A DNA stretch of 64,000 bases from NCBI GenBank assembly GCA_029775855.1, contig JARVJZ010000001.1, forward strand, positions 124,001-188,000, in the 5' to 3' direction. The notes beneath the pieces are model-generated. The model was not told the DNA's origin and did no database searches. It saw only the letters and a program-made list of their open reading frames with translations. Origin of the DNA: Nitrososphaeria archaeon (lineage in GTDB: Archaea > Thermoproteota > Nitrososphaeria > Nitrososphaerales > JAAOZN01). Shown here piece after piece: positions 51,557 through 61,635 of this stretch; position 1 is the first letter of the stretch; each line of letters starts with the position of its first letter. Position numbers and translations under genes: made by a program.

Positions 51557-53010
51557 CCCTTTACCACACCGAGAGGCACAAGTCTAGCAACCCTAGTCGC
51601 TATTCCAACTGCGTGTGAGACCTCCGCCACTTCATCGACATTCTTGTATGCGGCGGGAGCCTCTTCAGCCACACCTCTCCAGCTAGCAGCTTCTATCATT
51701 ACGCCTTTAGATTCAAGTTCTCTCTTTATCCTATCTGCAGTGTAAGCCTTAACAGCAGCCGCCCTAGAAAGCATTCTCCCAGCACCGTGCGCAGTGGAGC
51801 CGAAGCTAAGCTCCATAGCTTTGGCTGTGCCTTTAAGAACCCATGAGGATGTGCCCATCGAGCCGGGTATAAGTACTGGTTGACCTACTTCCCTATATTG
51901 TTGTGGTATCGCGTCGCTTCCGGCTGGGAAGGCTCTTGTGGCGCCTTTTCTATGGACAACCACCTTCTTCATCGAGCCATCTATATTGTGGTATTCGTAT
52001 TTAGCTATGTTGTGTGCTACATCGTAGACTAATTTCATCCCAAGGTCTTCTTCGCTCATCTTGAAAACTTTTCTAAACGCTTCTCTTACCCAATGTGTAA
52101 TCATCTGCCTATTTGACCAAGCGAAGTTAAGGGCAGATGCCATTGCCTTCATGTAATTTTCAGCCTCCTTAGAATACATTGGTGCGCACGCTAGTTCCCT
52201 ATCTGGTAGATTTATGCCATATTTTTTTGAAGCCGCTTCGATTATTCTAAGATAGTCGCTGCAGACTTGATGCCCCAAGCCCCTTGAACCCGTGTGCACC
52301 AAGACGACTACTTGTTTTTCTTCTGTTATTCCATATTTTGATGCGGCTTCTTTATCAAATATTTTGTCCACAAGCTGAACTTCAAGGAAGTGGTTTCCAG
52401 AACCTAGGCTTCCCAGTTGAGGCGCACCTCTACTCTTAGCTGTGTTTGAGACAACAGATGGATCTGCACCTTTCATCACACCTTGCTCTTCACACATCTC
52501 TTTGTCTTGACTCCACCCATAACCTTTTGAAATAGCCCAATTCACACCTTCACTTAACACATTATCTAATTCACTCGAGGAAAGTTTTATTATAGCTTGG
52601 CTTCCAAGCCCTGAAGGCACCATCCTGTATATAGTTTGAAGAAGCTCCTTCAAATGGGGTCTGACATCCTTCTCCGTAAGGTTCGTTCTAATCAATCTGA
52701 CACCACAGTTTATATCATAGCCCACCCCACCGGGTGAAACCACCCCTTTCTCAGCATCGCTCGCAGCAACCCCTCCTATTGGGAAGCCGTAGCCCTCATG
52801 CCCGTCTGGAAGCACTATTACGTGCTTGTATAGGTTGGGTAGGTGGGCTACATTAACAGCTTGATCTATGGTTCTATCTGTGAGCATCTTGGATAAGAGT
52901 TCGTCACTGGCGTATATCGTAACTGGAACCTTCATTTCCGGTTTGAAGCCTGCTTCGATTCGGTGCTCCACTGGGCTTATCCTTTTGATTGGAAACCTTT
53001 GTTGGCTCAT
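51553..53010 (-). CDS. rtcB: tRNA-splicing ligase RtcB
   Basis: 485 residues without intein. Metal and GMP-binding segments: LPDGHEGYGFPIGGVAA, GGVGYDINCGVRLI, SLGSGNHFLEVQ, LVHTGSRGLGHQV, GSMGTSSWVLKGT, STAHGAGRMLSR (guanylylated His). It joins exon ends after tRNA intron excision, directly relevant to the intron-bearing tRNA-Leu and tRNA-Glu genes in this window. The RtcB cofactor archease is not seen here. Confidence 0.96.
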   Translation of the reverse strand: MSQQRFPIKRISPVEHRIEAGFKPEMKVPVTIYASDELLSKMLTDRTIDQAVNVAHLPNLYKHVIVLPDGHEGYGFPIGGVAASDAEKGVVSPGGVGYDINCGVRLIRTNLTEKDVRPHLKELLQTIYRMVPSGLGSQAIIKLSSSELDNVLSEGVNWAISKGYGWSQDKEMCEEQGVMKGADPSVVSNTAKSRGAPQLGSLGSGNHFLEVQLVDKIFDKEAASKYGITEEKQVVVLVHTGSRGLGHQVCSDYLRIIEAASKKYGINLPDRELACAPMYSKEAENYMKAMASALNFAWSNRQMITHWVREAFRKVFKMSEEDLGMKLVYDVAHNIAKYEYHNIDGSMKKVVVHRKGATRAFPAGSDAIPQQYREVGQPVLIPGSMGTSSWVLKGTAKAMELSFGSTAHGAGRMLSRAAAVKAYTADRIKRELESKGVMIEAASWRGVAEEAPAAYKNVDEVAEVSHAVGIATRVARLVPLGVVKG

Positions 53011-53056
53011 TTAATCCACCTGAATAGAATCTCCTACTCTATCCTATTCTTTTTTA

Positions 53057-54388
53057 TTACTTGCTTGTATTATAAGGGTTTCTAGTTTCTTCTATAATTA
53101 TCTTGTGTATGCCTGTGCTGTATTGTAGGGCTTTCTTCGGTGCGTCAACTATTTCTCTCGGTAGGTTAAGCATTTCAGCAGCCCGCCTTAAAACTATCTT
53201 TCTTCTGTTTGCATCCACCTTCAACTCAGGATGTATCTTAAGAGCATATTCAACTAATGGTTTAGATGCATAGGGTAGGCATAGGTCTACATATGGTGCT
53301 GAAGCATATTCATCCCTCTCTAACCCCCTTTGAGATGATAAAACATCTTCAACCATAAGCTTCTGTAGTTCCCCTACACCCTTCAACTTGTAAGCGTTTT
53401 GGTAGCGCATATACCCCCCAAAGAGTTCATCCGCTAGTTGCCCAAGCATAAGGCTCTCATAACCTTCTTCTCTAGCTCTGCTAGCCATAAGCTCCACTCC
53501 AACTGCTATGCTTAGGTTAAGTGGATTGAAGATGGTGTTTCTTAATCTGCTGCTAGCCTTTTTTACATCTTCGACTTGAATAATGTAGGCTTCAAAGTCT
53601 AGACCGAGTAACTCTGCCGCTCTACTGCTCCACTCTAAATCTCTAGAACCCTCTATGCCGATGCATAACATCTTAACATTTTTTTCACAAGATGCCAACT
53701 TGGCTAGAATCGCACTATCTAAACCGCCTGAAAACCCTAGAACTGTGCTTTCAGGCTTGCTTAATCTCGCCTTTAGTGAACGTTTAAGCAGCTTTAAAAC
53801 AGCTTCAGCAGCCGCATCAAGGTTGTCGATGGAAGGTTCGCCTCTTTCAACTTTGATTGGATAGTGTTGCTTCTCATCATAAGATAGGTAAAGAATAGAC
53901 GCCTTAGGTGCTTCTATTGCATCGAACCCTAATGCTTCTAACGCTGCTTTCTCGCTGGCTGCTGCGATATAGTCGGTTTTTTGCGTGTAGTAGAGTGGTT
54001 TTTGACCTAGGTGGTCTCTTATCAGCGTCACCTCATCTTTACCAACTATAATCATCGAGTAGGCTCCGTCGACAGAATTTAGCAGCTCAGCCGCTTCGTC
54101 AAAGCAACCATTCATAAGTAGAAGGTGTAGCCTTTCTAAGTCAAACTGCTCTGGCTCATAGATTTCGCCGTGCATAGGTAATGAGGGTAGCTCTCCTTCG
54201 AACCTTAGGCACACCCCTACCTTTGCTTGCTGGGAGCCTTCTCCCTCATCGCGGATACACGCATCACTACATTCTGAATATAGTGTATAGCCGTATGTTG
54301 CTCTTCGCCGCATCTGTTGAAGTATCTTCGTTAACTTGTCTTCTTCGCCTCTGCCTAAGTAGGCTGCTAACCCGCTTACTGGGTTCAT
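53057..54388 (-). CDS. Asparagine synthetase B-like protein with a Cys-less glutaminase domain
   Basis: 443 residues. An N-terminal Ntn/GATase class II-like domain (VDGAYSMIIVGKDEVTLIRDHLGQKPLYYT) is followed by the synthetase domain with PP-loop LGFSGGLDSAIL and GQLADELFGGY. The N-terminus reads MNPVSGLAAYLGRG, lacking the obligatory Cys2 nucleophile of glutamine-dependent enzymes, so it would have to use free ammonia or another amine. It overlaps hel308 by four bases in a replication-gene operon, an odd place for an amino acid enzyme. Confidence 0.87.
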   Translation of the reverse strand: MNPVSGLAAYLGRGEEDKLTKILQQMRRRATYGYTLYSECSDACIRDEGEGSQQAKVGVCLRFEGELPSLPMHGEIYEPEQFDLERLHLLLMNGCFDEAAELLNSVDGAYSMIIVGKDEVTLIRDHLGQKPLYYTQKTDYIAAASEKAALEALGFDAIEAPKASILYLSYDEKQHYPIKVERGEPSIDNLDAAAEAVLKLLKRSLKARLSKPESTVLGFSGGLDSAILAKLASCEKNVKMLCIGIEGSRDLEWSSRAAELLGLDFEAYIIQVEDVKKASSRLRNTIFNPLNLSIAVGVELMASRAREEGYESLMLGQLADELFGGYMRYQNAYKLKGVGELQKLMVEDVLSSQRGLERDEYASAPYVDLCLPYASKPLVEYALKIHPELKVDANRRKIVLRRAAEMLNLPREIVDAPKKALQYSTGIHKIIIEETRNPYNTSK

Positions 54389-56544
54389 AGTATGTTTTGA
54401 ACCTGTTTCTTTATCTTTTTAGCTAATGCCAGTCCTATTTTAGGTATGGCTGATAGCTGCTCTTCTTTGGCTGAAGCGAGCTTTGATAGGTCTGTAAAGC
54501 CTCGACTGTATAGCGCTCTTGCTCTAACACGCCCTATACCTTCTAGCTTAGTGAGGGGTAGAAGTTCAGATCTTACACCATACTTGACTCTGAGCCTCAT
54601 CTCCTCTATCGCGTCAACAATATGATTAATTTGAAGCATCTTAGCTATCTCCTTCAAGGAGTAAAGTAGCCATTCGCCGTTTTCAGTGATTCTGTAAAGG
54701 TCTCCTGGCTCTACACCATACTTCTCTAAGATGGTATCTTCGCTAGCTTCTCTTATCCAAGCATCTAATACAAGCAGGTTTCTGAATGGCTCTATGTCTC
54801 CTATGTAGTTTTCATCTCCATATGGTTCTATAAGGAACTCATCATAATGCTCCTCTATATATTCCCGAGCTTCCACTGTGTCTTTGCTTCTTAAGCCTAA
54901 CCTAGGCGACATATCTGGGGCTATTGAGATCAAGTGAATAAAACCGGCATCATATCTCCGACCTATCTTGCACCGCTGCAGCGCTCTCTTAAAGAGCACG
55001 CCGGTCTCGGGGTCTATGTAGAGTAATGATATTCTCTTTCCGAATTCTGTCGCCATATATCTTTTACCGACTTTAACTATCAACTCGTCGCGAAGCAGTT
55101 TCTCTAGGCATCTGCTTAACCTAATCTTGACGGTTGGGCGCCTATACTGAAGCGCGAAGAGTGTATTAGAAAAGAATTCCTCAATATCTTCATCACTTAA
55201 CCCAGGTATGCTAGCTACTGTAGCTAAAAGATGTGTCCGAAGTGTGCCTTCTTCTGCTAGCTGAGATGTTATCGGCTCAGGCTCGCCTTTTATGTAGTTT
55301 TCGAATAGCTCTTCTTTGGTAAAAGAGGGCGACGCTACTAGAATCGTCTCACCGATTTCGTCAAACTTAGGTCTACCAGCTCTACCACACATCTGCTTGT
55401 ATTCTAGCACAGAAATTAGGTTCTGTCCACCGTATTCTGCATCGTATCGGTAGAGGCTGGATATAACAACTCGCCTAGCTGGAAGATTTACACCAGCAGC
55501 GAGTGTTGGTGTCGCCACTAAGATCTTTATCAACCTCTTTCTATAAGCTTCCTCTACGATTCTTCTGTGTATAGGTGCTAGTCCAGCGTGGTGAAAGGCT
55601 GAGCCGAGTTGAACCGCTTCAGCTAGTGCTCTGCTTAAAGAGGTTTCTTCACTTTCAGTTAATATGCTTCTGCTTAATTTATCCAATTCTTCTTTCTCTC
55701 TATCTGTCAAATAGCTTTTAGTAACTTCAGACGCCTTTGAAGCCAAGCTTACAGCTCTTCTTCTAGTATCAGCAAAGATCAATGCTTGCCCTCCGTCTTC
55801 AAGCACATCTGCAGCTACATCTATCGCAGCCCCTCTACCAGTATTCCTAACAGTTTTAACCCTACCATCAGCATATATGATCCTACCGTGCTCCCACACT
55901 CCCTCAACGAGCTTGACTGGTCTCCAATTGATGTTGATAAGCTCGGCGTTAAGCCACCTAGCTATTGTAGAGCCGTTGGTTATCGTGGCACTCAAACCTA
56001 TTATTTGAGAATCAGCTGAGAAGGCTCTAATCTTGGTCAATATGCTTTCTAAAGTCGCTCCTCTTCTAGGCGAGCCAACAAGGTGAACTTCATCAGCCAC
56101 ATAGAGCTTAACATCATCCAACCAAGACGCACCGTGTCTAAGTATAGAGTCAAACCGCTCGTTAGTGAGTATAAGCAAATCACCGTCCCTAAGAAACTCG
56201 CCAGAAGAATCATAGTCCCCAGTCGAAATGCGCACATTAACCATCGATCCATTAGGCTTAACCAAAGATTCAAGTATCTTAAATTCTTCAAACTTTTCAG
56301 CAGCCAGAGCCCTTAAAGGTGTTAGATAGACAACCTTACATCCATCCTCTAAAATCCTCTTACCCGCAGCAAGCAGTGCAACTAAGGTCTTACCGCTAGC
56401 AGTAGGTGTAGTTAGAAGAACACTTTCGCCTTGAAGCACACCTCTTTTCACAGCTTCCTCTTGAGGAGGGTAAAGCTCTACATACCCCATCTCCTCTAAG
56501 AGGTCAGCCAAGCTTCTGGGTATGGGTATTTCCCTTATTCGCAA
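54385..56544 (-). CDS. hel308: Hel308-type DNA helicase
   Basis: 719 residues. SF2 motifs: TTPTASGKTLVAL (I), ADEVHLVG (II), GLSATITNG (III), VATPTLAAGVNLPARRVV and QMCGRAGRPKFDEIGE (V-VI); winged-helix and ratchet domains follow; C-terminal HhH (LEGIGRVRARALYSRGFTDLSKL, IPKIGLALAKKI). It unwinds lagging-strand templates at stalled forks. It lies just downstream of mcm on the same strand. Confidence 0.95.
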   Translation of the reverse strand: MRIREIPIPRSLADLLEEMGYVELYPPQEEAVKRGVLQGESVLLTTPTASGKTLVALLAAGKRILEDGCKVVYLTPLRALAAEKFEEFKILESLVKPNGSMVNVRISTGDYDSSGEFLRDGDLLILTNERFDSILRHGASWLDDVKLYVADEVHLVGSPRRGATLESILTKIRAFSADSQIIGLSATITNGSTIARWLNAELININWRPVKLVEGVWEHGRIIYADGRVKTVRNTGRGAAIDVAADVLEDGGQALIFADTRRRAVSLASKASEVTKSYLTDREKEELDKLSRSILTESEETSLSRALAEAVQLGSAFHHAGLAPIHRRIVEEAYRKRLIKILVATPTLAAGVNLPARRVVISSLYRYDAEYGGQNLISVLEYKQMCGRAGRPKFDEIGETILVASPSFTKEELFENYIKGEPEPITSQLAEEGTLRTHLLATVASIPGLSDEDIEEFFSNTLFALQYRRPTVKIRLSRCLEKLLRDELIVKVGKRYMATEFGKRISLLYIDPETGVLFKRALQRCKIGRRYDAGFIHLISIAPDMSPRLGLRSKDTVEAREYIEEHYDEFLIEPYGDENYIGDIEPFRNLLVLDAWIREASEDTILEKYGVEPGDLYRITENGEWLLYSLKEIAKMLQINHIVDAIEEMRLRVKYGVRSELLPLTKLEGIGRVRARALYSRGFTDLSKLASAKEEQLSAIPKIGLALAKKIKKQVQNIL

Positions 56545-56553
56545 AGGGTCTGC

Positions 56554-58605
56554 TCACACAGCTTTTCTAAAGTAGCCTGGTTTTACTTCATATATCTGCC
56601 CACTTCTATGTAGTATCTGTAGCATACGCTCAGCATCTTCTCTCTTGAACTTTCCAGTTTTAATGAGCTCGTCTATGAATGCCTTGCCATCTACAGGTTT
56701 CTGCTCTGCTCCGGTAAGAGACTTAAAGACTTCTAAGGCCGTTTCGAGCAGTGTTCTCTCGCTTAGAGGTTTACCGTGTAAGACTCCAAAGTCTACTTTG
56801 CCCGTTCTTACATCAACGCTTGCTGTGCTGAGCATCCTTTCCATTAGCGATATCGCTCTTAACGCGTCTTCCTCATTTACCTTATCACGCAGCATAAGCC
56901 TCGCTCTAGCTGTTGCCAACCTAATTAACGACTCGAGCTGCCTAGGTGTAATAGTTATCATAGCAGCGTCCCCCACACTTCTCATCTTGAGATAGTATTC
57001 CAGCAGCTTCTCTTCAGCTTCAGGCGTAAGCGTTGGGTTGATTCTCTTAGCGTAAATTATGTATTTCCGTAAAAGGTCTATACTGATAGGCGGGGGAGTG
57101 GCGAATGCACCCTTCCTATGTGTCTCAAGAATATGTCTTGCAACTCTCTCATCGCCAGACCTCTCAGGAAGATCTCTCAAAACAAATATTAAATCAAACC
57201 TTGTAAGAAGCGGAATGGGTAAGTTAACATTATCCGTCAAATTATGATGCGGATCATATTTGCCAAATGTAGGGTTTAGCGCTGCAAGTATGGCTGTTCT
57301 AGCGTTCAATGTGGCCACTATACCACCTTTGGCTACGCTACAAGTCTGCTGCTCCATACATTCGTGCAAAGCGCTTCTATCCTCAGGTCTCATCTTATCA
57401 AACTCATCAATACAAGCCAAGCCTTGATCAGCCAAGACGACAGCTCCAGCTTCAAGCATCATCATCCCCGTCTTCTCTCTAACAACAGCAGCCGTAAGAC
57501 CAGCAGCTGTAGAACCTCTACCAGAAGTATAAAGTGCTCTAGGTGCAACTCTAGCCACATACTTTAACATTTCAGATTTAGCTGTTCCTGGATCGCCAAT
57601 TAAAAGCACATTTATATCCCCTCTTAGCGTCGTACCATCTTCAAGAACGCGTTGAGGCGCACCTACGATCTGAAGTAGTATAGCTTCCTTTTGTGTTTCG
57701 TATCCGTAGATGGATGGCGCAACTGATGAGATCAGTCTTTCATACGCTGCGGTTTGTGAAGCGATGCTCTTTATGATCTCCTCATCTTCCTTTGTTATCT
57801 GAATCTTCTCAGGTGTTTCTCCTAGAGTTTCTACATTGTTGCCATCTAACCTAGATCTGAAGAGTCTAAACTTGACTCCCGCTTGAGCAGTTTCAGGCTC
57901 GGCCCTCAAGATTCCAGTTACTATTACTCTATCTCCTGGTCTTGCTTTGTTTACAAGGTCTCCTATTAAGCTTACATCTGTTGTTTGAGGTAGCTGCCCA
58001 GCCGGTAGCTCTTCGGGTAATTCCTGTATTCTTATGACTTGATAGTCTACAAACTCTGTCTTCTTTGGATCTAACTCGAATTCTTTAGCTTCATCGCACT
58101 CTTGGCATCTTCTAGGTTTCTGTAGGATAAGCCCTTTCTGCTCTATCATCGTGATATGCCCACCTTTTCTACATCGCCAAGCAGCCTTTACTGCCAGAGG
58201 CCTTAATTCTGATGTGCGCACCACCATTCCCGCGACTGAAATAAGCTGATCTAAATACTCGGTTGTTATTCGTCTTAATTCAACCCTGGTTGGTAACCCT
58301 CTGATTCTGACGGTCAGCTCATTCCGTATCCTCTCAGCATATGTTGCGTTTTCAACTCTAAGGGCTTCGTATGCTGCGCGATTAAAGGCTGCAAGTGTCT
58401 CATCTGGTTCACGACAGAGCTTTTCTGCTACATCAACATTAAAGAATGATAGATCATCAAAGTCTACAAGAAGAGATTTTGCGCCTGATGGGGGTATCTG
58501 AGATATACGCTCCCTATATTTTAACACGCCACTTCTATCTCTAAAGGTCTTGAGGAAGTCGCTGAGTATGTCCTGCAGACTCGCTTGTGTGAGTTCAGCC
58601 ATCAC
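56554..58605 (-). CDS. mcm: Replicative helicase MCM
   Basis: 683 residues. An N-terminal domain with a zinc site (CRKGGHITMIEQ...CQECDE), then an AAA+ core with Walker A LLIGDPGTAKSEMLKY, Walker B ACIDEFDKM, sensor ILAALNPTFGKYD, Arg finger LLTRFDLIFVLRD, and a C-terminal winged helix. No intein. It overlaps gins23 upstream by four bases. Confidence 0.97.
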   Translation of the reverse strand: MMAELTQASLQDILSDFLKTFRDRSGVLKYRERISQIPPSGAKSLLVDFDDLSFFNVDVAEKLCREPDETLAAFNRAAYEALRVENATYAERIRNELTVRIRGLPTRVELRRITTEYLDQLISVAGMVVRTSELRPLAVKAAWRCRKGGHITMIEQKGLILQKPRRCQECDEAKEFELDPKKTEFVDYQVIRIQELPEELPAGQLPQTTDVSLIGDLVNKARPGDRVIVTGILRAEPETAQAGVKFRLFRSRLDGNNVETLGETPEKIQITKEDEEIIKSIASQTAAYERLISSVAPSIYGYETQKEAILLQIVGAPQRVLEDGTTLRGDINVLLIGDPGTAKSEMLKYVARVAPRALYTSGRGSTAAGLTAAVVREKTGMMMLEAGAVVLADQGLACIDEFDKMRPEDRSALHECMEQQTCSVAKGGIVATLNARTAILAALNPTFGKYDPHHNLTDNVNLPIPLLTRFDLIFVLRDLPERSGDERVARHILETHRKGAFATPPPISIDLLRKYIIYAKRINPTLTPEAEEKLLEYYLKMRSVGDAAMITITPRQLESLIRLATARARLMLRDKVNEEDALRAISLMERMLSTASVDVRTGKVDFGVLHGKPLSERTLLETALEVFKSLTGAEQKPVDGKAFIDELIKTGKFKREDAERMLQILHRSGQIYEVKPGYFRKAV

Positions 58606-59183
58606 GCTTCACCTATCACTGAAGATAACCAACCTTTTATCAAACTTTTGACAGCTTCAACGAGCTTCTGTTCTTCAGGCGTAGTCTTCTCAACTAAATC
58701 CACGGGTAGAGCTGAGGCTGAAGCTATGTAGAGAAGCTTCTGAACTCTATACCTCATGAGATCTCTCGCAGCTGCAGCATCCTTCTCCAACTGCGCAACA
58801 AACTTAGGGTCGCTACGAGCCTTCTTTGATAGGTCCTCAAGAAAGACCTTCAGATTAACATAAAAATCCTTCTTTAAGGTTGAAAGTTGCAGAGGTCCTT
58901 GCATTCGCTCTCTGCTGAGCGATTTGAAGAGTTCTACTTCGAACCCTTCGTTTGGCGTGTATGCTAAACCAAGATTAATCAATATTTCACCCACCCATCT
59001 GGGAACCTCCAAACTAGTCCCCTCAGCTTGCTCGTCTATCTTAAATGATGGGAGATTGATGCTGGGGATATTCTGCTTAAGAATAATTTTGAGGGGCGCT
59101 AAGGCTGAAAGGTTCCCTCTTGCCTCCATAAGGAATTCTATGGGTGAGGTTGCGTTCCCCATGTCAGACACTTCTCCTACCAT
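58602..59183 (-). CDS. gins23: GINS subunit, Gins23 type
   Basis: 193 residues. The short strand-rich part (LAPLKIILKQNIPSI ... EVPRWVGEILINLGLAYTP) precedes the long helical part (LSTLKKDFYVNLKVFLEDLSKK ... RDLMRYRVQKLLYIA), the B-then-A domain order of Psf2/Psf3-like Gins23. It forms the CMG-like replisome with MCM. The gene order gins23-mcm matches Sulfolobus. Sequence divergence is high, as usual for GINS. Confidence 0.8.
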   Translation of the reverse strand: MVGEVSDMGNATSPIEFLMEARGNLSALAPLKIILKQNIPSINLPSFKIDEQAEGTSLEVPRWVGEILINLGLAYTPNEGFEVELFKSLSRERMQGPLQLSTLKKDFYVNLKVFLEDLSKKARSDPKFVAQLEKDAAAARDLMRYRVQKLLYIASASALPVDLVEKTTPEEQKLVEAVKSLIKGWLSSVIGEA

Positions 59184-59342
59184 TCTATCTAATCCTATGC
59201 TTTAAACTTGCTCCTGAACTTATTCAGCTAAAAATATAAAGAGTTAAATTGATTGAACACAATTATAATATCTTGATGTCAACCAAAGAAGCGTTGCGCA
59301 TAAATGCAAACAATTTTATGGCATCAGAGGTGAAGTAAGGCT

Positions 59343-59699
59343 ATGGCTACACTTGAAGAGAGAATAAAAGCGGTTATAGCGCGAATAAATAGAGAAATCG
59401 GTGAAGACGCAGCCCTACGCTACGAAGGATTCGAAAAGGGCATCCTTAAACTTAGACCCTCTGAAGCCTGCTCTGACTGCAAACTTTTAGCCTTCGAGCT
59501 TCAAAAAGGGATACTTAACACCATCAAAGAAGAAGTTCCTGAAGTTTTATGCATATTACCACTTGGTCCAGCGTTTGCAGAAGCCTTCTGCGACAAGTGT
59601 CATATGCCTCTTGAGAAGTGTGTTTGCGCTTGCCCCTACTGTGGAAAGGTTGATGACTGCGACTGTGCTTTAGGCTATGGAAGAGCAACAGGCGGTTAG
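59343..59699 (+). CDS. NifU-like (Nfu) domain protein with Cys-rich C-terminus
   Basis: 118 residues. The stretch ILKLRPSEACSDCKLLAFELQKGILNTIKEEVPEV follows the Nfu pattern (CxxC, then a helix and xxIPEV). A C-terminal Cys-rich segment (CDKCHMPLEKCVCACPYCG, then VDDCDC) adds eight Cys, perhaps a zinc or second iron-sulfur site. It lies directly before the 2-oxoacid oxidoreductase genes, so supply of clusters to that enzyme is plausible. Confidence 0.68.
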   Translation: MATLEERIKAVIARINREIGEDAALRYEGFEKGILKLRPSEACSDCKLLAFELQKGILNTIKEEVPEVLCILPLGPAFAEAFCDKCHMPLEKCVCACPYCGKVDDCDCALGYGRATGG

Positions 59700-59703
59700 T
59701 TCT

Positions 59704-61635
59704 ATGCTAAATAACTTCACATATATGGTTGGCGGTCAGCAGGGGAGCGGAGTAGACACCTCAGCGAACATATTCGCTAAAGCCTGCGGCTTGGCTGGTC
59801 TTGAGATCTATGGAAAAAGAGAATATCATTCTAACATAAAGGGTATGCACAGCTATTTTCAGTTGAAGGTCAACAGTCAACCTGTAAGATCCTTAACGAG
59901 TAAAGTAGACCTCTTAGCTTCCTTTGATGAAGAGACGCTTGCTGTTCACTACGATGAGGTTTCCACCGGCGGGGGTGTGATCTATGATCCTAAGACCTTA
60001 GATAAGAAAATTACAAGCATACCTACTCTAGATAAGATTGTGGTCAATCGTCTAATAAAACGCCTCGAAGCGCAAGGTCTTAACTTAACTATAGAGAGTT
60101 TGATAGAAGAATGTAGAAGAAGAGGTGTGCATACATACCCCCTACCTTATGATGAAATATTGACTGAAATATCTAAGAAGTCGGAGAAGAAATTTAGTGA
60201 ATTAGCGAGAATGATTAATGTCTTGGCTGTTGCTTCAAGCCTAGCGTTGGTCGAGCTCGAAATAACCTACATAGAGCGAGCAATAAAAAATGTTTTTAGA
60301 GGAAAGGCTAAGGCTGTTGAAGAAAACATCGAAGGCGCAAAGATCGCATATGAATATGTTAAGAATCACTATAGCGCATCCTTTCCATATAAGCTCAAAA
60401 GCCAACCAAACGGAAAACGCCTACTATTAACTGGTAATGAAGCTATCGCTCTAGGCAAGTTAGTTGGTGGCTGCAGATTCCAAAGCTACTATCCGATTAC
60501 ACCAGCAGCAGATGAAAGCATCTTTCTGGAAGCCCGCGCCATCTTTAGACTAAACGGAAAGGATGAAGTAGGCTCTATAGTGGTCTTCCAAACAGAAGAT
60601 GAACTCGCAGCATTAACAAGCGCAACAGGAGCCGGATTAGCGGGTGCACGCGCAGCTACATCAACCTCAGGACCAGGATTCTCCGTTATGGTTGAGGGAC
60701 TAGGGTGGGCTGGTATGAACGAGGTGCCGGTAGTCGTCACATTGTATCAGAGAGGCGGCCCATCCACTGGTCTACCTACAAGGCACGAGCAAGGTGATCT
60801 TAGATACGCTCTTCACGCTGGGCATGGCGAGTTCCCTAGAATTGTTATAGCCTCTGGCGATATTGAGGAAGCTTTCTACGATGCTGCCCAAGCCTTCAAT
60901 TATGCTGAAAAGTATCAGACGGTGGTTATTCATCTGGTAGACAAGGCTTTAGCTAATAGTAATCAGACAGTTAAGCTAGATCCTAGTATCGTTAGGATAG
61001 AGCGTGGCAACCTTCTAAGCGAAGAGGATATAGTGAAGGTTAAGAGTGCAGGAGGTGAGTATAAGCGTTTTGCCTACACGCCATCAGGAATATCGCCAAG
61101 AGTAAAGCTCGGTACAAAAGGATGTGTCTTCTGGAATTCTGGTGATGAACACGATGAATTAGGGCACATAAATGAAAATCCTGAAAATAGGGTTATGATG
61201 ATGGATAAGCGTATGAGTAAACTAGAATTGGCTGATTCTGAGATTCCCCTCGGCGAGAAGATCAAATATTTTGGTAGCGAGGATGCGAAGTTTAAGGTTG
61301 TAAGCTGGGGCTCGACTAAAGGCGCGATCTTAGATGCAATACATCATCTAAGTGAAGAGGGTATAGAAATAGGCTTTCTCCAAATCAAGATGTTATGCCC
61401 TCTGCCCTCAAACGATATATCAAAAATACTTGAAGACTCAAAGGTTATAGATGTTGAAATGAACTACTCTGGTCAGCTAGGAGGTTTAATAACAGAAAAG
61501 ACGGGCATTAAAGTTAGCAACTACATCGTAAAATATAACGGCAGACCCATGTTCCAAGACGAAGTATATCAATCTTTAAAAGATGTGGTTGAAGGAACGG
61601 CACCAAAAAGGAGGGTCCTCACACTTGGCGCTTAA
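59704..61635 (+). CDS. korA: 2-oxoacid:ferredoxin oxidoreductase, fused gamma-alpha subunit
   Basis: 643 residues from ATG 59704 ([20 protein letters not shown]); a longer start at 59677 overlaps the preceding gene. The gamma domain comes first ([19 protein letters not shown]), then the alpha domain with [19 protein letters not shown] and [18 protein letters not shown], then [15 protein letters not shown]. It oxidises 2-oxoacids with CoA to acyl-CoA, CO2 and reduced ferredoxin, with the beta subunit encoded next. Substrate range is not readable. Confidence 0.94.
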   Translation: MLNNFTYMVGGQQGSGVDTSANIFAKACGLAGLEIYGKREYHSNIKGMHSYFQLKVNSQPVRSLTSKVDLLASFDEETLAVHYDEVSTGGGVIYDPKTLDKKITSIPTLDKIVVNRLIKRLEAQGLNLTIESLIEECRRRGVHTYPLPYDEILTEISKKSEKKFSELARMINVLAVASSLALVELEITYIERAIKNVFRGKAKAVEENIEGAKIAYEYVKNHYSASFPYKLKSQPNGKRLLLTGNEAIALGKLVGGCRFQSYYPITPAADESIFLEARAIFRLNGKDEVGSIVVFQTEDELAALTSATGAGLAGARAATSTSGPGFSVMVEGLGWAGMNEVPVVVTLYQRGGPSTGLPTRHEQGDLRYALHAGHGEFPRIVIASGDIEEAFYDAAQAFNYAEKYQTVVIHLVDKALANSNQTVKLDPSIVRIERGNLLSEEDIVKVKSAGGEYKRFAYTPSGISPRVKLGTKGCVFWNSGDEHDELGHINENPENRVMMMDKRMSKLELADSEIPLGEKIKYFGSEDAKFKVVSWGSTKGAILDAIHHLSEEGIEIGFLQIKMLCPLPSNDISKILEDSKVIDVEMNYSGQLGGLITEKTGIKVSNYIVKYNGRPMFQDEVYQSLKDVVEGTAPKRRVLTLGA

